41,614 nt of DNA from Methanocrinis alkalitolerans (GTDB taxonomy: Archaea > Halobacteriota > Methanosarcinia > Methanotrichales > Methanotrichaceae): the NCBI RefSeq assembly GCF_029167205.1, contig NZ_JARFPL010000022.1, positions 1-41,614 on the forward strand, given 5' to 3'. The translations under genes were made by a program, and so were the position numbers. Positions 7,721-15,628 of this stretch are shown here, one piece after another (position 1 is the first letter of the stretch; every line of letters begins with the position of its first letter). Under the pieces are notes generated by a model. That model was not told the DNA's origin. It did no database searches and was given only the letters and a program-made list of their open reading frames with translations.

Positions 7721-8386
7721 TCACAACTCTATCCTGTCCGACTCTGACATCGCCCCCAACGCCTCACCTTCCGCCTCCCCCGGGAGCCTGACCTGAATCG
7801 AGTTTATGAGCATCTCCGTCAGCTCCGCCGACTCCTCCGAGGCGATGGTGCAGTCGACCTGGGCGACGAGGGACCCGTCGACCTCGCGGATGTCCGGCCA
7901 ATAGACGGCGCATATCAGGATCGAGCCGCTCGGCCGCTCCCCGAGGCCTAGGATCGCCGGCTTTCCGTCGATCGCGATCTCATGGGTCTGGAGGTTCTTG
8001 CATTCGGCGTTGGTGAGGTAAAGGGTCACCGCCCTGCGGGTCAGGGAGCTAGTCGCCTCCACCGGGACGCCGTAATCGGTGATGGCGATCATCATCGTTC
8101 TCTCGCCCTGGATCCAGCATACCGAGGACGGATATTCTTCGCCGTCGACGGCGGCGAAGGGAACCAGTTCGAACTCGAGGGAGTACCCCGTATAGTTCCC
8201 CAGGTCGAAGGAGACCCGGTACCCGCCGAGGGTGACCGTCTCCTCCGCCGCCATCGCCGGAGGAGCCAGGATCGCGAGAAACGCCACCAGGGCGGAGATG
8301 ACCGCCTTTGCACGAGCCGGGCCCGCCGAACCAAGAGATCCATCCACGACCAGACCGATCTTCAAACCCACCGATAATCCCGTCAT
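7721..8386 (-). CDS. Exported hypothetical protein, 221 aa
   Basis: The N-terminus has a long polar lead followed by a hydrophobic segment (AVISALVAFLAILAPPAMA, about residues 28-46) and an A-x-A-type site before AEE, so the protein is probably secreted or anchored. The mature part is beta-rich and contains three Cys (VCWIQGE, NAECKNL, VDCTIAS) that could form disulfides. I do not recognise a family. ATG 8386 has GAGGT just upstream, supporting this start despite the long region before the hydrophobic core. It is divergent from the aminotransferase gene. Confidence 0.8.
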   Translation of the reverse strand: MTGLSVGLKIGLVVDGSLGSAGPARAKAVISALVAFLAILAPPAMAAEETVTLGGYRVSFDLGNYTGYSLEFELVPFAAVDGEEYPSSVCWIQGERTMMIAITDYGVPVEATSSLTRRAVTLYLTNAECKNLQTHEIAIDGKPAILGLGERPSGSILICAVYWPDIREVDGSLVAQVDCTIASEESAELTEMLINSIQVRLPGEAEGEALGAMSESDRIEL

Positions 8387-8429
8387 CGAAACCTCACTTC
8401 CCTTTGCCAGAGACCCGTTTGATCCGCTT

Positions 8430-8439
8430 CTTTTATAAA
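8430..8439 (+). promoter_or_regulatory. TATA box for the aminotransferase gene
   Basis: CTTTTATAAATG gives a good archaeal TATA element about 75 bp before ATG 8511. The predicted start site is near 8462 and falls within an inverted repeat (8456-8464 with 8486-8495). Confidence 0.55.
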
Positions 8440-8455
8440 TGTTATATCGGAGAAC

Positions 8456-8495
8456 CTGGAGATCCTGTAGAGAGATCCGCGAAGAGATCCTCCAG
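8456..8495 (+). repeat. Inverted repeat in the aminotransferase leader
   Basis: CTGGAGATC at 8456-8464 pairs with GATCCTCCAG at 8486-8495 apart from one unpaired base. Placed at the expected transcription start, it could be an operator or a 5' leader hairpin that affects the ribosome site at 8498-8501. Confidence 0.45.
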
Positions 8496-8510
8496 ATGGA
8501 GTCGAGCTAG

Positions 8511-9809
8511 ATGAACCTTCGAAAACACGTCAGCCTCAACATAAACGTCCGGGGGGTGGAACCGTCCGCGACCCTCGCCATCAACGAGAGGTGCAAGCTC
8601 CTGGAAAGCCAGGGCGTGCGGGTGAGAAACCTGGGCCTCGGCCAGTCCCCCTTCCCGGTCCCCACCCCCGTCGTCAACGCCCTGCGGCTCTATGCCCACG
8701 AGAAGGACTACCTCCCGGTGAGAGGCCTTCCGGCCCTGAAGGAGGCGGTCGCCGACTTCCACCGAAAGAAGGACGGCGTCAGCGCCAGCCCCGAGAACGT
8801 CATCGTCGGCCCCGGCTCCAAGGAGCTTATGTTCCTCCTCCAGCTCGTCTACTACGGCGAGATCATAGTCCCGACCCCCGCCTGGGTCTCCTATGTCCCC
8901 CAGGCCCAGATCCTGGGAAAGAGGGTCCGCCTCCTCCACACCACCTTCGACGAGAAGTGGCACATAAATTCCGAGAGGCTGGCCCGGTTCCTGGAGATGG
9001 AACGGGACGTATACCGCCCCCGGATCCTCGTCCTCAACTACCCGGGAAATCCCGACGGGGTAACATACACCTCCTCCGAGCTGGAGGAGATCGCTCGGGT
9101 GGCGCGAGAGTACGAGGTGGTCCTCCTCTCCGACGAGATCTACGGCCAGCTCCACCATCGGGGAGAGCACGTTTCCGTTGCGCGCTTCTACCCCGAGGGT
9201 ACCATCATAAGCTCAGGCCTCTCCAAGTGGTGCGGCGCCGGTGGTTGGAGGCTTGGGACCTTCACCTTCCCGCCGGACCTTGACTGGCTTCTGGAGGCGA
9301 TGGCCACCGTCGCCAGCGAGACCTACACCTCCGTCTCGGCACCCATACAGTTCGCCGCAGTACACGCCTTCCGGGGCGGGATCGCCATGGAGAGGTACCT
9401 CTGGCACGCCCGAAGGATCCTCTCGGCCCTCGGCTCGGAGTTTTATGAGATAGCAAGCAACGCCGGGATCAGGGTCCACGCTCCCGAGGGCGGTTTCTAC
9501 CTATTTCTGGACTTCTCGCCCATGGCTGAATCCCTCGCGAGGAGGGGGATAAGAGACGGCGAGACCCTATGCGAGCGGCTCCTGGCAGAGAGGGGCGTCG
9601 CCATCCTTCCAGGATCGGCCTTCGGCAGGCCCGATAGCGAGCTCTCGGCCAGGGTCGCCTACGTCAACTTCGACGGCTCCAACGCCCTCGCCGCCAGCGA
9701 GACGATCCCGCTACATCAGAGCCTCCCCGAAGATTTTATCTCCACCATCTGCCCGGAGACGATCGGCGCGGCCCAGGATATCGCCGCCTGGCTGAATGAA
9801 GAGGAATGA
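8511..9809 (+). CDS. Class I/II PLP-dependent aminotransferase
   Basis: A fold-type I aminotransferase (432 aa), probably acting on an amino acid/2-oxo acid pair such as aspartate or an aromatic acid; the exact substrate is not readable by eye. Visible family features are NLGLGQSPFPVP near residue 45, a YLPVRGLPALKEAVA helix, LNYPGNPDGVTY (PLP-ring contact Asn), VVLLSDEIYGQL (Asp and Tyr for PLP) and SSGLSKWCGAGGWRLG with the PLP lysine at K239. The later region contains GVAILPGSAFG. The length is 30-40 residues above bacterial AspC, from the N-terminal lead and the tail. It stands alone between a divergent exported protein and the convergent secD. Confidence 0.93.
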   Translation: MNLRKHVSLNINVRGVEPSATLAINERCKLLESQGVRVRNLGLGQSPFPVPTPVVNALRLYAHEKDYLPVRGLPALKEAVADFHRKKDGVSASPENVIVGPGSKELMFLLQLVYYGEIIVPTPAWVSYVPQAQILGKRVRLLHTTFDEKWHINSERLARFLEMERDVYRPRILVLNYPGNPDGVTYTSSELEEIARVAREYEVVLLSDEIYGQLHHRGEHVSVARFYPEGTIISSGLSKWCGAGGWRLGTFTFPPDLDWLLEAMATVASETYTSVSAPIQFAAVHAFRGGIAMERYLWHARRILSALGSEFYEIASNAGIRVHAPEGGFYLFLDFSPMAESLARRGIRDGETLCERLLAERGVAILPGSAFGRPDSELSARVAYVNFDGSNALAASETIPLHQSLPEDFISTICPETIGAAQDIAAWLNEEE

Positions 9810-9841
9810 AGAGGGTTGATACGGTCCATAATGGCCGATAT

Positions 9842-9936
9842 GGGTTGAAGTGGCTGATACGGGTTGAAGTGGCTGATACGGGTTGAAGTGGCTGATACGG
9901 GTTGAAGTGGCTGATACGGGTTGAAGTGGCTGATAT
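9842..9936. repeat. Minisatellite: five copies of a 19-bp unit
   Basis: The unit GGGTTGAAGTGGCTGATAC is repeated at 9842, 9861, 9880, 9899 and 9918. The first four copies are identical and the last ends in T. A degenerate related sequence lies just upstream (9815-9840). It sits between the convergent aminotransferase and secD genes, beyond the secD terminator. Confidence 0.97.
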
Positions 9937-9970
9937 GAGTCTGAAATAACGAAGGGCAGGAACGAAGCTT

Positions 9971-10010
9971 AAAAAATAATTACGAGTTTGGGCCGGTCAC
10001 CGACCCAAAC
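9971..10010 (-). terminator. Terminator of the secFD operon
   Basis: Read on the minus strand, a hairpin (GTTTGGG...CCCAAAC arms at 9986-9992 and 10004-10010, extended by GGT/ACC inside) is followed by TCGTAATTATTTTTT. This lies 28 bp after the secD stop. Confidence 0.6.
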
Positions 10011-10037
10011 CCCGGACGGATCCTTTTTTCGTATCGA

Positions 10038-11666
10038 TCACTGGTCCGCTTGCATGATCTTGCCGACGATCCTGCCGAAGGCGGGCCTCGCTATGAAGAC
10101 GCCGATGAGGACCCCTGCTATGGTGATTAGGGCGAAGCTCTTGAAGGCTCCAAAGCCCATCCCGAACAGGGGCAGCATCGCGACGATCGTCGTCGCCGCC
10201 GCGGCCATGATGATCCCGAAGGCGCTGGAGAGCCTGGCCAGGTAGACCTTGCCGCTGGGCATCTTCCCCTCGTAGAGGAGCTCGTCGGTGATGATCACCA
10301 GATGGTCGATCCCCGTCCCTATGACGACGATCAGCCCGGCGATCGCCGCGAGGTCCAGCTGCCAGTTGAGGAGGGCTGCCACCGCCAGCATCATCAGAAC
10401 TTCGCTGAAGGATGTGGCCACCATGGGAACGACGATCTTGGGGTTTCTGTACCTCAAAAATACCATGAGGCCGGCGGCGAGCATCGCCAGGACCCCCGCT
10501 ATGAAGACCTGTTTTTTGAACTGATCTCCGAGGGCCGCCGTCACCTGGCCGGAGCCAATGATCTCGACGTTGACGGGGAGAGCCCCCTCCCTCAGGTGAA
10601 TGTAGAGGTCGTGAGCCCTCTGGCTGTCGCCGCCGACCTGGGCGACCATGCTCCTCAAGGGAGCCACCTCTAGGCTCCCGGCGAGGTCTGGGGCGAGGGG
10701 CGCCGAGAATATCAGCTCGTTGTCCAGGTGCATCGATACCTCGTGATCCATCCTGTTTCTGGTGGCTCCGGTATCTATCGCCGCCTTCTGGAAGGCGAGG
10801 GCCCCCTCCTCAGAGAGGGTGAAGGGGACGCCCCAGTTTCCTGACTGGTCCCCGGTGGGGAGGGAGACGTCCACGATCTCGCCGCCGTAGAGGACGTGGA
10901 TCGACTCGTTGGCCGTAGTCTGGATCCTGATCTCGAAGATGCCTGGCTTTCCGACGATATCCTGGGCGTCGGTGACGGTGACCCCGGCGAGATCGATGAG
11001 GATGAACTTGTTGTCCACGACTCTGACCTTGATGTCGGCGAGGCCGAGACGGTTCAGCTTCCTGTCCAGGATCTGTTTCGTCTCGTCGACCGTCTCCTCA
11101 GTCACCCCTTCTGAGAAGCCAGCATCCCCAGGGGCGAGGGTCCCGCCGACTACGGCGAGGATCTCCTCGAGGGACTCCCTGGTGACGTTCGACCTGATCT
11201 CGAAGGATAGGGGGTCTGGACCAAGGTACTTGACGTCCGAGTCGAGGGAGGTCTGCAGGTAGTTCATCATCACTCCGACCGGAGAGGCCGAGATGGTGAT
11301 CCTGGTGGCGTTCCCTCTCGGGGTGACGGTGGACTGGGGGTAGCCGAGATCGTCGACCTGGGCCTTGGTCGCCCTTCCCTCCACGGCGATGGTGTACTCG
11401 GTGCTCCCCTGCCGCCACTCCACCTCGACGGGCCTATTGAGGGCGTCGCCGAACTGCTTCTCCAGGATCTTTATAGGATCGAGCTGAGGCTGTACTATGG
11501 CGCCCTGAAGTTTGAGCTGCAGCCAGGATCCTCCCTCCAGGTCGAGGCCGTACTTCAGCCTCGTCTGGAGGCCGCCGTCACCGGGCATCGGAGCCAGGAT
11601 TAAGAGGGATGCTATGACGGCCGCGAAGAATATTATAACCCTTGGATCTTTGGTGATCTCTGTCAT
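10038..11666 (-). CDS. secD: SecD, protein-export membrane protein
   Basis: SecD, with SecF, assists Sec-dependent protein movement across the membrane using the ion gradient. The 542-aa protein has a transmembrane helix at about 10-28 (VIIFFAAVIASLLILAPMPG), the KYGLDLEGGSWLQLKLQG motif typical of SecD (about 38-55), a large extracytoplasmic domain, and five further membrane helices in the C-terminal third (KQVFIAGVLAMLAAGLMVFLR onward) with the GTGIDHLVIITDE motif. It overlaps secF by four bases (ATGA), so the two are translated together. The order secF-secD is the usual archaeal one. Confidence 0.96.
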   Translation of the reverse strand: MTEITKDPRVIIFFAAVIASLLILAPMPGDGGLQTRLKYGLDLEGGSWLQLKLQGAIVQPQLDPIKILEKQFGDALNRPVEVEWRQGSTEYTIAVEGRATKAQVDDLGYPQSTVTPRGNATRITISASPVGVMMNYLQTSLDSDVKYLGPDPLSFEIRSNVTRESLEEILAVVGGTLAPGDAGFSEGVTEETVDETKQILDRKLNRLGLADIKVRVVDNKFILIDLAGVTVTDAQDIVGKPGIFEIRIQTTANESIHVLYGGEIVDVSLPTGDQSGNWGVPFTLSEEGALAFQKAAIDTGATRNRMDHEVSMHLDNELIFSAPLAPDLAGSLEVAPLRSMVAQVGGDSQRAHDLYIHLREGALPVNVEIIGSGQVTAALGDQFKKQVFIAGVLAMLAAGLMVFLRYRNPKIVVPMVATSFSEVLMMLAVAALLNWQLDLAAIAGLIVVIGTGIDHLVIITDELLYEGKMPSGKVYLARLSSAFGIIMAAAATTIVAMLPLFGMGFGAFKSFALITIAGVLIGVFIARPAFGRIVGKIMQADQ

Positions 11667-12556
11667 CTCTTATGCCTCCTTGCTCCCGCCTTTTTGGGAC
11701 GGGCCAGGTACCAACGAAGGGCGTTGGAGTTCATCACCCACGTGTTCATGAGACCTGCGAGGAGGCCGAAGATCAGAACTACGGATATGTCAAAGAGGAT
11801 GTTGATCTGGGTGAAGGAAGATGATACGAGGTAGGAGAAGGCTGAGACGAGGAAGAGGGCAAATACAGCACTTAGGGTGGTGCTGGTCATAGCGATCCCG
11901 GTTTTGAAGGCCCCCAGGACCTTCTCCTCGGTCCTCCCCTTCCGCTTCAGGACTCTGTTGTTGAGGAGGATGTTGCTGTCCACCGAGTAGCCTATCAGCA
12001 TCAAGAGGGCTGCCACCGTCCCCAGGGAGAGATCTACGCCCGCCAAGGTCATGCAGGCGGCTGCGATAACTATATCGGAGAAGGCGGCGAGGATCACCGT
12101 CATGGAGACGAAGGGCGTCCTGAATATCAGGAAGACCACCACCGCCATGAAGAGGAAGGATAGCGGGATGTAAGTCTTGGCCTGCTCCTGGAGTCGCTTG
12201 CTGTAGACCGGCCCCATGTATTTGATCTCAGGGTCCTGGTACTCGGCGTCGATCATCGCCGATAGCTCCCTGTATTCGGCGTCGTCCATGGGCCCCAGCT
12301 GGATCATAAACCTGTGGCCCACCTCCCTTATGTCCAGGACTGGGTATCCCACCAGCTTTGCAGTAATCTCCCCTTCCGATTCGACGACGGGAACGGTGAT
12401 TATCGTACCGCCCGTGAACTCAACCCCCAGGTTGACGGGGGATCCCGTCTTAAGGTAAGTGAAGCCCAGGATGGCTAGAGCCACCGCCAGCACGGCGAGG
12501 GATATCGCCACCATCTTCTTGGGTTCGTATTTAGAGATGAAGGTCTCTGGGTCCAT
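11663..12556 (-). CDS. secF: SecF, protein-export membrane protein
   Basis: Partner of SecD (297 aa from this start). A first membrane helix (MVAISLAVLAVALAILGFTYL), the signature VNLGVEFTGGTIITVPV, a short extracytoplasmic domain, and then five helices including LMLIGYSVDSNILLNNRVL, the SecF counterpart of the SecD ion-path motif. ATG 12556 is preferred over a TTG at 12589 because GAGG lies eight bases upstream. It is the first gene of a two-gene operon; a possible TATA element lies near 12591-12599, just downstream of the 24-bp repeat array. Confidence 0.95.
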   Translation of the reverse strand: MDPETFISKYEPKKMVAISLAVLAVALAILGFTYLKTGSPVNLGVEFTGGTIITVPVVESEGEITAKLVGYPVLDIREVGHRFMIQLGPMDDAEYRELSAMIDAEYQDPEIKYMGPVYSKRLQEQAKTYIPLSFLFMAVVVFLIFRTPFVSMTVILAAFSDIVIAAACMTLAGVDLSLGTVAALLMLIGYSVDSNILLNNRVLKRKGRTEEKVLGAFKTGIAMTSTTLSAVFALFLVSAFSYLVSSSFTQINILFDISVVLIFGLLAGLMNTWVMNSNALRWYLARPKKAGARRHKR

Positions 12557-12625
12557 ACAAGTATCCTCTTTCGCGCAAACCGCGTTCAACGTATTTACGG
12601 GTTGTCGTTTGTCGGCTTTTCTTCA

Positions 12626-12745
12626 TAAATTCGGATCAACGAAGCGAGGTTAATTCGGATCAACGAAGCGAGGTTAATTCGGATCAACGAAGCGAGGTTA
12701 ATTCGGATCAACGAAGCGAGGTTAATTCGGATCAACGAAGCGAGT
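12626..12745. repeat. Minisatellite: five copies of a 24-bp unit
   Basis: Copies begin at 12626, 12650, 12674, 12698 and 12722. The core TTAATTCGGATCAACGAAGC is identical in copies 2-5, and copy 1 differs by one base. A decayed sixth piece (GTTAATTCGAATCGG) follows at about 12757-12772. The array fills the space between the HPS-RraA stop and the secF start, where the secFD promoter must lie. Confidence 0.97.
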
Positions 12746-12780
12746 TTGGTCTGAGGTTAATTCGAATCGGTGGGCAGAGG

Positions 12781-14067
12781 TCATTTCTTCTCCCATTTCT
12801 TCAGGTTGGCCACCTGGGAGAGGGTCTTACCCCTCTTAATCTCCTCAAATAGCCTCCTTTCGGTCTTCTCGACCTCTTTAGCCCGTCGGGCTATCTCGTA
12901 CGCCCTTTCCCGAGGGATGACTACGACGCCGGAGTCGTCGCCGACGATGAAATCTCCGGGCTTCACCGACCGGCCGCCGCAGGTGATCTCGGCGTTGATC
13001 TCCCCCATCCCCTTGGGCTCTCCGGCGTTGGGAGTGATGGCGCTGGCGAAGATCGGGTATCCCATATCTCGGATCTCGTCGACGTCCCTCACGGCTCCAT
13101 CGATGACGACGCCAGCTACCCCCTTCACATGGCAGCTGAGGGTGGCGAGGCCGCCCCAACAGGAGACGTACCTGCTGCCGTTGTATATCACGATGACGTT
13201 CTCAGGCCCCGCAAGATCGATCGCCTCTACGGATTTTGCCCAGTCCCCCTCGAAGGTCTGGACGGTTATCGCCGTCCCCACGATCTTGGTGCCCAGATTT
13301 ATGGGGAGGATCTCCCGCATCGCCCCTTTCCGATGCATGGCATCGGAGATGTTGGGGGTCGATACCTCCCTGAAGATCTCCATCATCTCCTCTTCCATGC
13401 TCTTTTTTGCCCCTCTCTCCGAGGCGACGAGGGCTCTGTCCATGGCCTCCCGGATCTCGATGCCGGAGCCTCTGACGTCGGAGCTTCTGGTGACGTTCCC
13501 GCCGACGATGACGATGGAGGCTCCCGATGAGACCGCCTCCGCCGCCGAGGCGGCATCGATCCCGCCGGCGACGGCCACCGGGATATCGACATCGTCGACG
13601 ATCTGGTTCAGAAGGTCTATCGCCCTCATCCCCACCATCTGCTGGTCGATCCCCACGTGGACGCATATGTAGTCGACGCCGAGGGCCTCCAGCTCTTTTG
13701 ATCTGGTTACGATGTCGGGGACGCCGAGGAGGTCTACAACGATCTCGACGCCGTACTGTCGCGCCGCCATCAGGGCGTCGCGGATGGTGGAGTCGTCGGA
13801 GGAGGCGAGGATCGCCACGATGTTCGCCCCGGCCTTCGCCGCCATCTCCACCTCCATGGAGCCCGTGTCCACAGTCTTCATGTCCGCCACGATCTTTTTG
13901 CCGGGGAGCGCCTTCTTCAGCTCGCGGACGGCGTTCATCCCCTCGCTCTTGATGAGGGGGGTTCCGGCCTCTATCCAGTCAGCACCCCCATCTGCCGCCT
14001 CCAGAGCTATCTGGACGGCTCTATCCAGCTCCAGCAGGTCCAGGGCAACCTGTAGAATGGGTTTAAT
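12781..14067 (-). CDS. Fused 3-hexulose-6-phosphate synthase / RraA-like protein
   Basis: The N-terminal half (about 1-215) is an HPS of the orotidine-phosphate-decarboxylase fold, which joins formaldehyde to ribulose-5-phosphate or runs in reverse to supply pentose. It begins KPILQVALDLLELDRA and has the catalytic DMKTVDTG motif and AVAGGIDAAS. The C-terminal half is RraA/MenG-like, with GVVIDGAVRDVDEI and GDFIVGDDSGVVVIP; in other proteins this fold is an aldolase or an RNase E inhibitor. Such fusions are known in methanogens. The start is unusual: homology, a GGTGGTGATC ribosome site (14079-14070) and a TATA box at 14111-14120 point to ATT 14067. The only upstream in-frame standard codon, ATG 14109, would lie before the expected transcription start. 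Confidence 0.9.
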   Translation of the reverse strand: MKPILQVALDLLELDRAVQIALEAADGGADWIEAGTPLIKSEGMNAVRELKKALPGKKIVADMKTVDTGSMEVEMAAKAGANIVAILASSDDSTIRDALMAARQYGVEIVVDLLGVPDIVTRSKELEALGVDYICVHVGIDQQMVGMRAIDLLNQIVDDVDIPVAVAGGIDAASAAEAVSSGASIVIVGGNVTRSSDVRGSGIEIREAMDRALVASERGAKKSMEEEMMEIFREVSTPNISDAMHRKGAMREILPINLGTKIVGTAITVQTFEGDWAKSVEAIDLAGPENVIVIYNGSRYVSCWGGLATLSCHVKGVAGVVIDGAVRDVDEIRDMGYPIFASAITPNAGEPKGMGEINAEITCGGRSVKPGDFIVGDDSGVVVIPRERAYEIARRAKEVEKTERRLFEEIKRGKTLSQVANLKKWEKK

Positions 14068-14110
14068 AAGATCACCACCATAAAGCCGAGTTGATAGAGA
14101 ACAGACCATG

Positions 14111-14120
14111 GTATATAAAA
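14111..14120. promoter_or_regulatory. Two-way TATA element between HPS-RraA and dapF
   Basis: TATATAAAA on the plus strand reads TTTTATATA on the minus strand, so one near-symmetric element can serve both divergent genes. Expected start sites are about 14088 (minus) and 14142 (plus). It overlaps the first in-frame codons of both open frames, which share the palindrome CCATGG at 14106-14111. Confidence 0.5.
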
Positions 14121-14134
14121 TGAAGCTGGAGGAG

Positions 14135-15022
14135 ATGACAGATATAAGGCTGGAGAAGGGACCGTCCGGCGCCGGAGGCATCGCCTTCACCAAGCTCCAG
14201 GGGAACGGAAACGACTTCGTCCTCATAGATGAGCACGATCGGGTGGCAGTGGCAGACCCCCTAAAGCCCTCTTTTGCGGTGGAATGCTGCCATCGCAACT
14301 TCGGGATCGGCGGAGATGGGGTCCTCTTTCTATCGCAGTCGGATCATGCCGATCTGAGGATGCGCCTATTTCAGCCCGACGGCTCCGAGGCCGAGATGTG
14401 CGGAAACGGCGTCCGCTGCCTCGCCAAGTACGCCTGGGACTCGGGGATGGTAGGGCGGTCCTTCGATGTCGAGACCCTGGCGGGGATAATCCCTCTGAAG
14501 GTGAGGGGGATCGGCGGCGACTTTTGGGCGAGGGTGGATATGGGGGTCCCCTGTTTCGATCGTCCCGGGATCCCGGCGGTCGGCGAGGGCGAGTTCCTGA
14601 TGGAGCCCCTGGAGGGGTTCGAGGTCTCGGCGGTGAACACCGGAGTCCCCCACGCCGTGATCTTCGTCGACGACCTTCTGGATCTGCCGATAGACGAGGT
14701 AGCGCCCTTCATAAGGCACAGCCCCCTCTTCCCGGAGGGGGCGAACGTCAACTTCGTTCTCGTTGGCGAGGTATTCCAGGTGAGGACCTTCGAGAGGGGG
14801 GTCGAAGGAGAGACGCTATCCTGCGGGACGGGTTCTGTGGCCAGCGCCGCCGTCGCCCGGAAGATGGGGATGGTGGATGACGAGGTCTTCGTCGAGACGA
14901 GGGGCGGCCCCCTCCTGATAACCTTCGAGGGGGATGAGGCATACATGGACGGTCCCGCCTCCACAGTCTACTCTGGGGTCCTCAGCGACGAGTTCCACTG
15001 GGATATCTCGCAAGAATTATAG
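14135..15022 (+). CDS. dapF: Diaminopimelate epimerase
   Basis: DapF converts LL- to meso-diaminopimelate in lysine synthesis by a two-cysteine, cofactor-free mechanism. Both Cys motifs are present: SEAEMCGNGVRCLAKY and ETLSCGTGSVASAA. The substrate-binding opening FTKLQGNGNDFVLID is also intact. The core begins about 16 residues after this ATG, so there is a short N-terminal extension (MTDIRLEKGPSGAGG). In-frame ATGs at 14108 and 14120 are less likely because they overlap the TATA element. GGAGG just before 14135 is closer than ideal, so the start is uncertain. A lipoprotein gene follows after 23 bp on the same strand. Confidence 0.94.
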   Translation: MTDIRLEKGPSGAGGIAFTKLQGNGNDFVLIDEHDRVAVADPLKPSFAVECCHRNFGIGGDGVLFLSQSDHADLRMRLFQPDGSEAEMCGNGVRCLAKYAWDSGMVGRSFDVETLAGIIPLKVRGIGGDFWARVDMGVPCFDRPGIPAVGEGEFLMEPLEGFEVSAVNTGVPHAVIFVDDLLDLPIDEVAPFIRHSPLFPEGANVNFVLVGEVFQVRTFERGVEGETLSCGTGSVASAAVARKMGMVDDEVFVETRGGPLLITFEGDEAYMDGPASTVYSGVLSDEFHWDISQEL

Positions 15023-15045
15023 CTGATAAGGGGGCAGGCATCTGC

Positions 15046-15492
15046 ATGATGAAGATGGTGATGGTCCTGGCGTCGGTCCTTCTTTTGGCTGGGTGCAGCC
15101 TCGCCTTTCAGGGTCCCGAGCCGCTGAAGCTGGGGAGCAAGAGCGACCCTGAAGCCTCCCTCTTCTCCTACGACCAGAAGATCAGCGATACCACCACTCT
15201 CAAGAACTACTTTTTGGGTATGTCCGCCTACAAGGACTTCGACTCGTGCGAGAGGCTATCCTCCAACATCCGCCTCGAGAGCAACCCGGACTGGGTTGAC
15301 ATAGAACTACAGGCCAACTTCAGCAGTGGTTTCGGCAGGATGGGGTACCTGGTCCTCAACCAGGAGACGATGGACATAAGAGACGTGATGGTGGACGTCA
15401 GCCACGAGTTCATCGGAAACTTCAGCATCGACGAGAAGGTCCTGGTGATGACGAGGCAGATAAACGAGACCGAGTTCTTCGGCTGCCCTTAG
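15046..15492 (+). CDS. Putative lipoprotein, 148 aa
   Basis: A short hydrophobic signal (MVMVLASVLLLAGCSLA) ends in a lipobox-like LLAGC, suggesting a lipid-anchored exported protein with mature Cys near residue 16. The rest is a small beta-rich domain with two Cys (DSCERL and the terminal FGCP). No known family. Several ATGs are clustered at the start (15046, 15049, 15055); the first is kept. It may be read through from dapF. Confidence 0.75.
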   Translation: MMKMVMVLASVLLLAGCSLAFQGPEPLKLGSKSDPEASLFSYDQKISDTTTLKNYFLGMSAYKDFDSCERLSSNIRLESNPDWVDIELQANFSSGFGRMGYLVLNQETMDIRDVMVDVSHEFIGNFSIDEKVLVMTRQINETEFFGCP

Positions 15493-15514
15493 CCGGAGGC
15501 TGGAAGATCCTCAG

Positions 15515-15540
15515 GGGAGAGCTGATCAGAATCCTCTCCC
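15515..15540. terminator. Hairpin between convergent genes
   Basis: GGGAGAG (15515-15521) and CTCTCCC (15534-15540) form a 7-bp stem. An alternative stem AATCCTC/GAGGATT overlaps it. The 136-bp gap separates the lipoprotein gene from the convergent nuclease gene. There is no clear T-run, so assignment as a terminator is weak. Confidence 0.3.
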
Positions 15541-15628
15541 ACCACTCGAGGATTGGTCAGCATCATCCCGGGAAGCTACTGCCACCCTTGGGCTCCGTAC
15601 CGATGGACCCCCCCTCTCCGCCACCCCT

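Noticed and set aside
9842..12745. Tandem arrays as CRISPR
   Set aside because: Units abut without spacers and differ in length and sequence; no cas gene is nearby.
12757..12775. GGTTAATTCGAATC-like word as a tRNA T-arm
   Set aside because: It is a decayed copy of the 24-bp repeat; no acceptor or anticodon stem can be built around it.
12770..13672. 300-codon plus-strand frame opposite the HPS-RraA gene
   Set aside because: Ser/Ile/Thr-rich antisense reading with no domain; the minus-strand gene explains the region.
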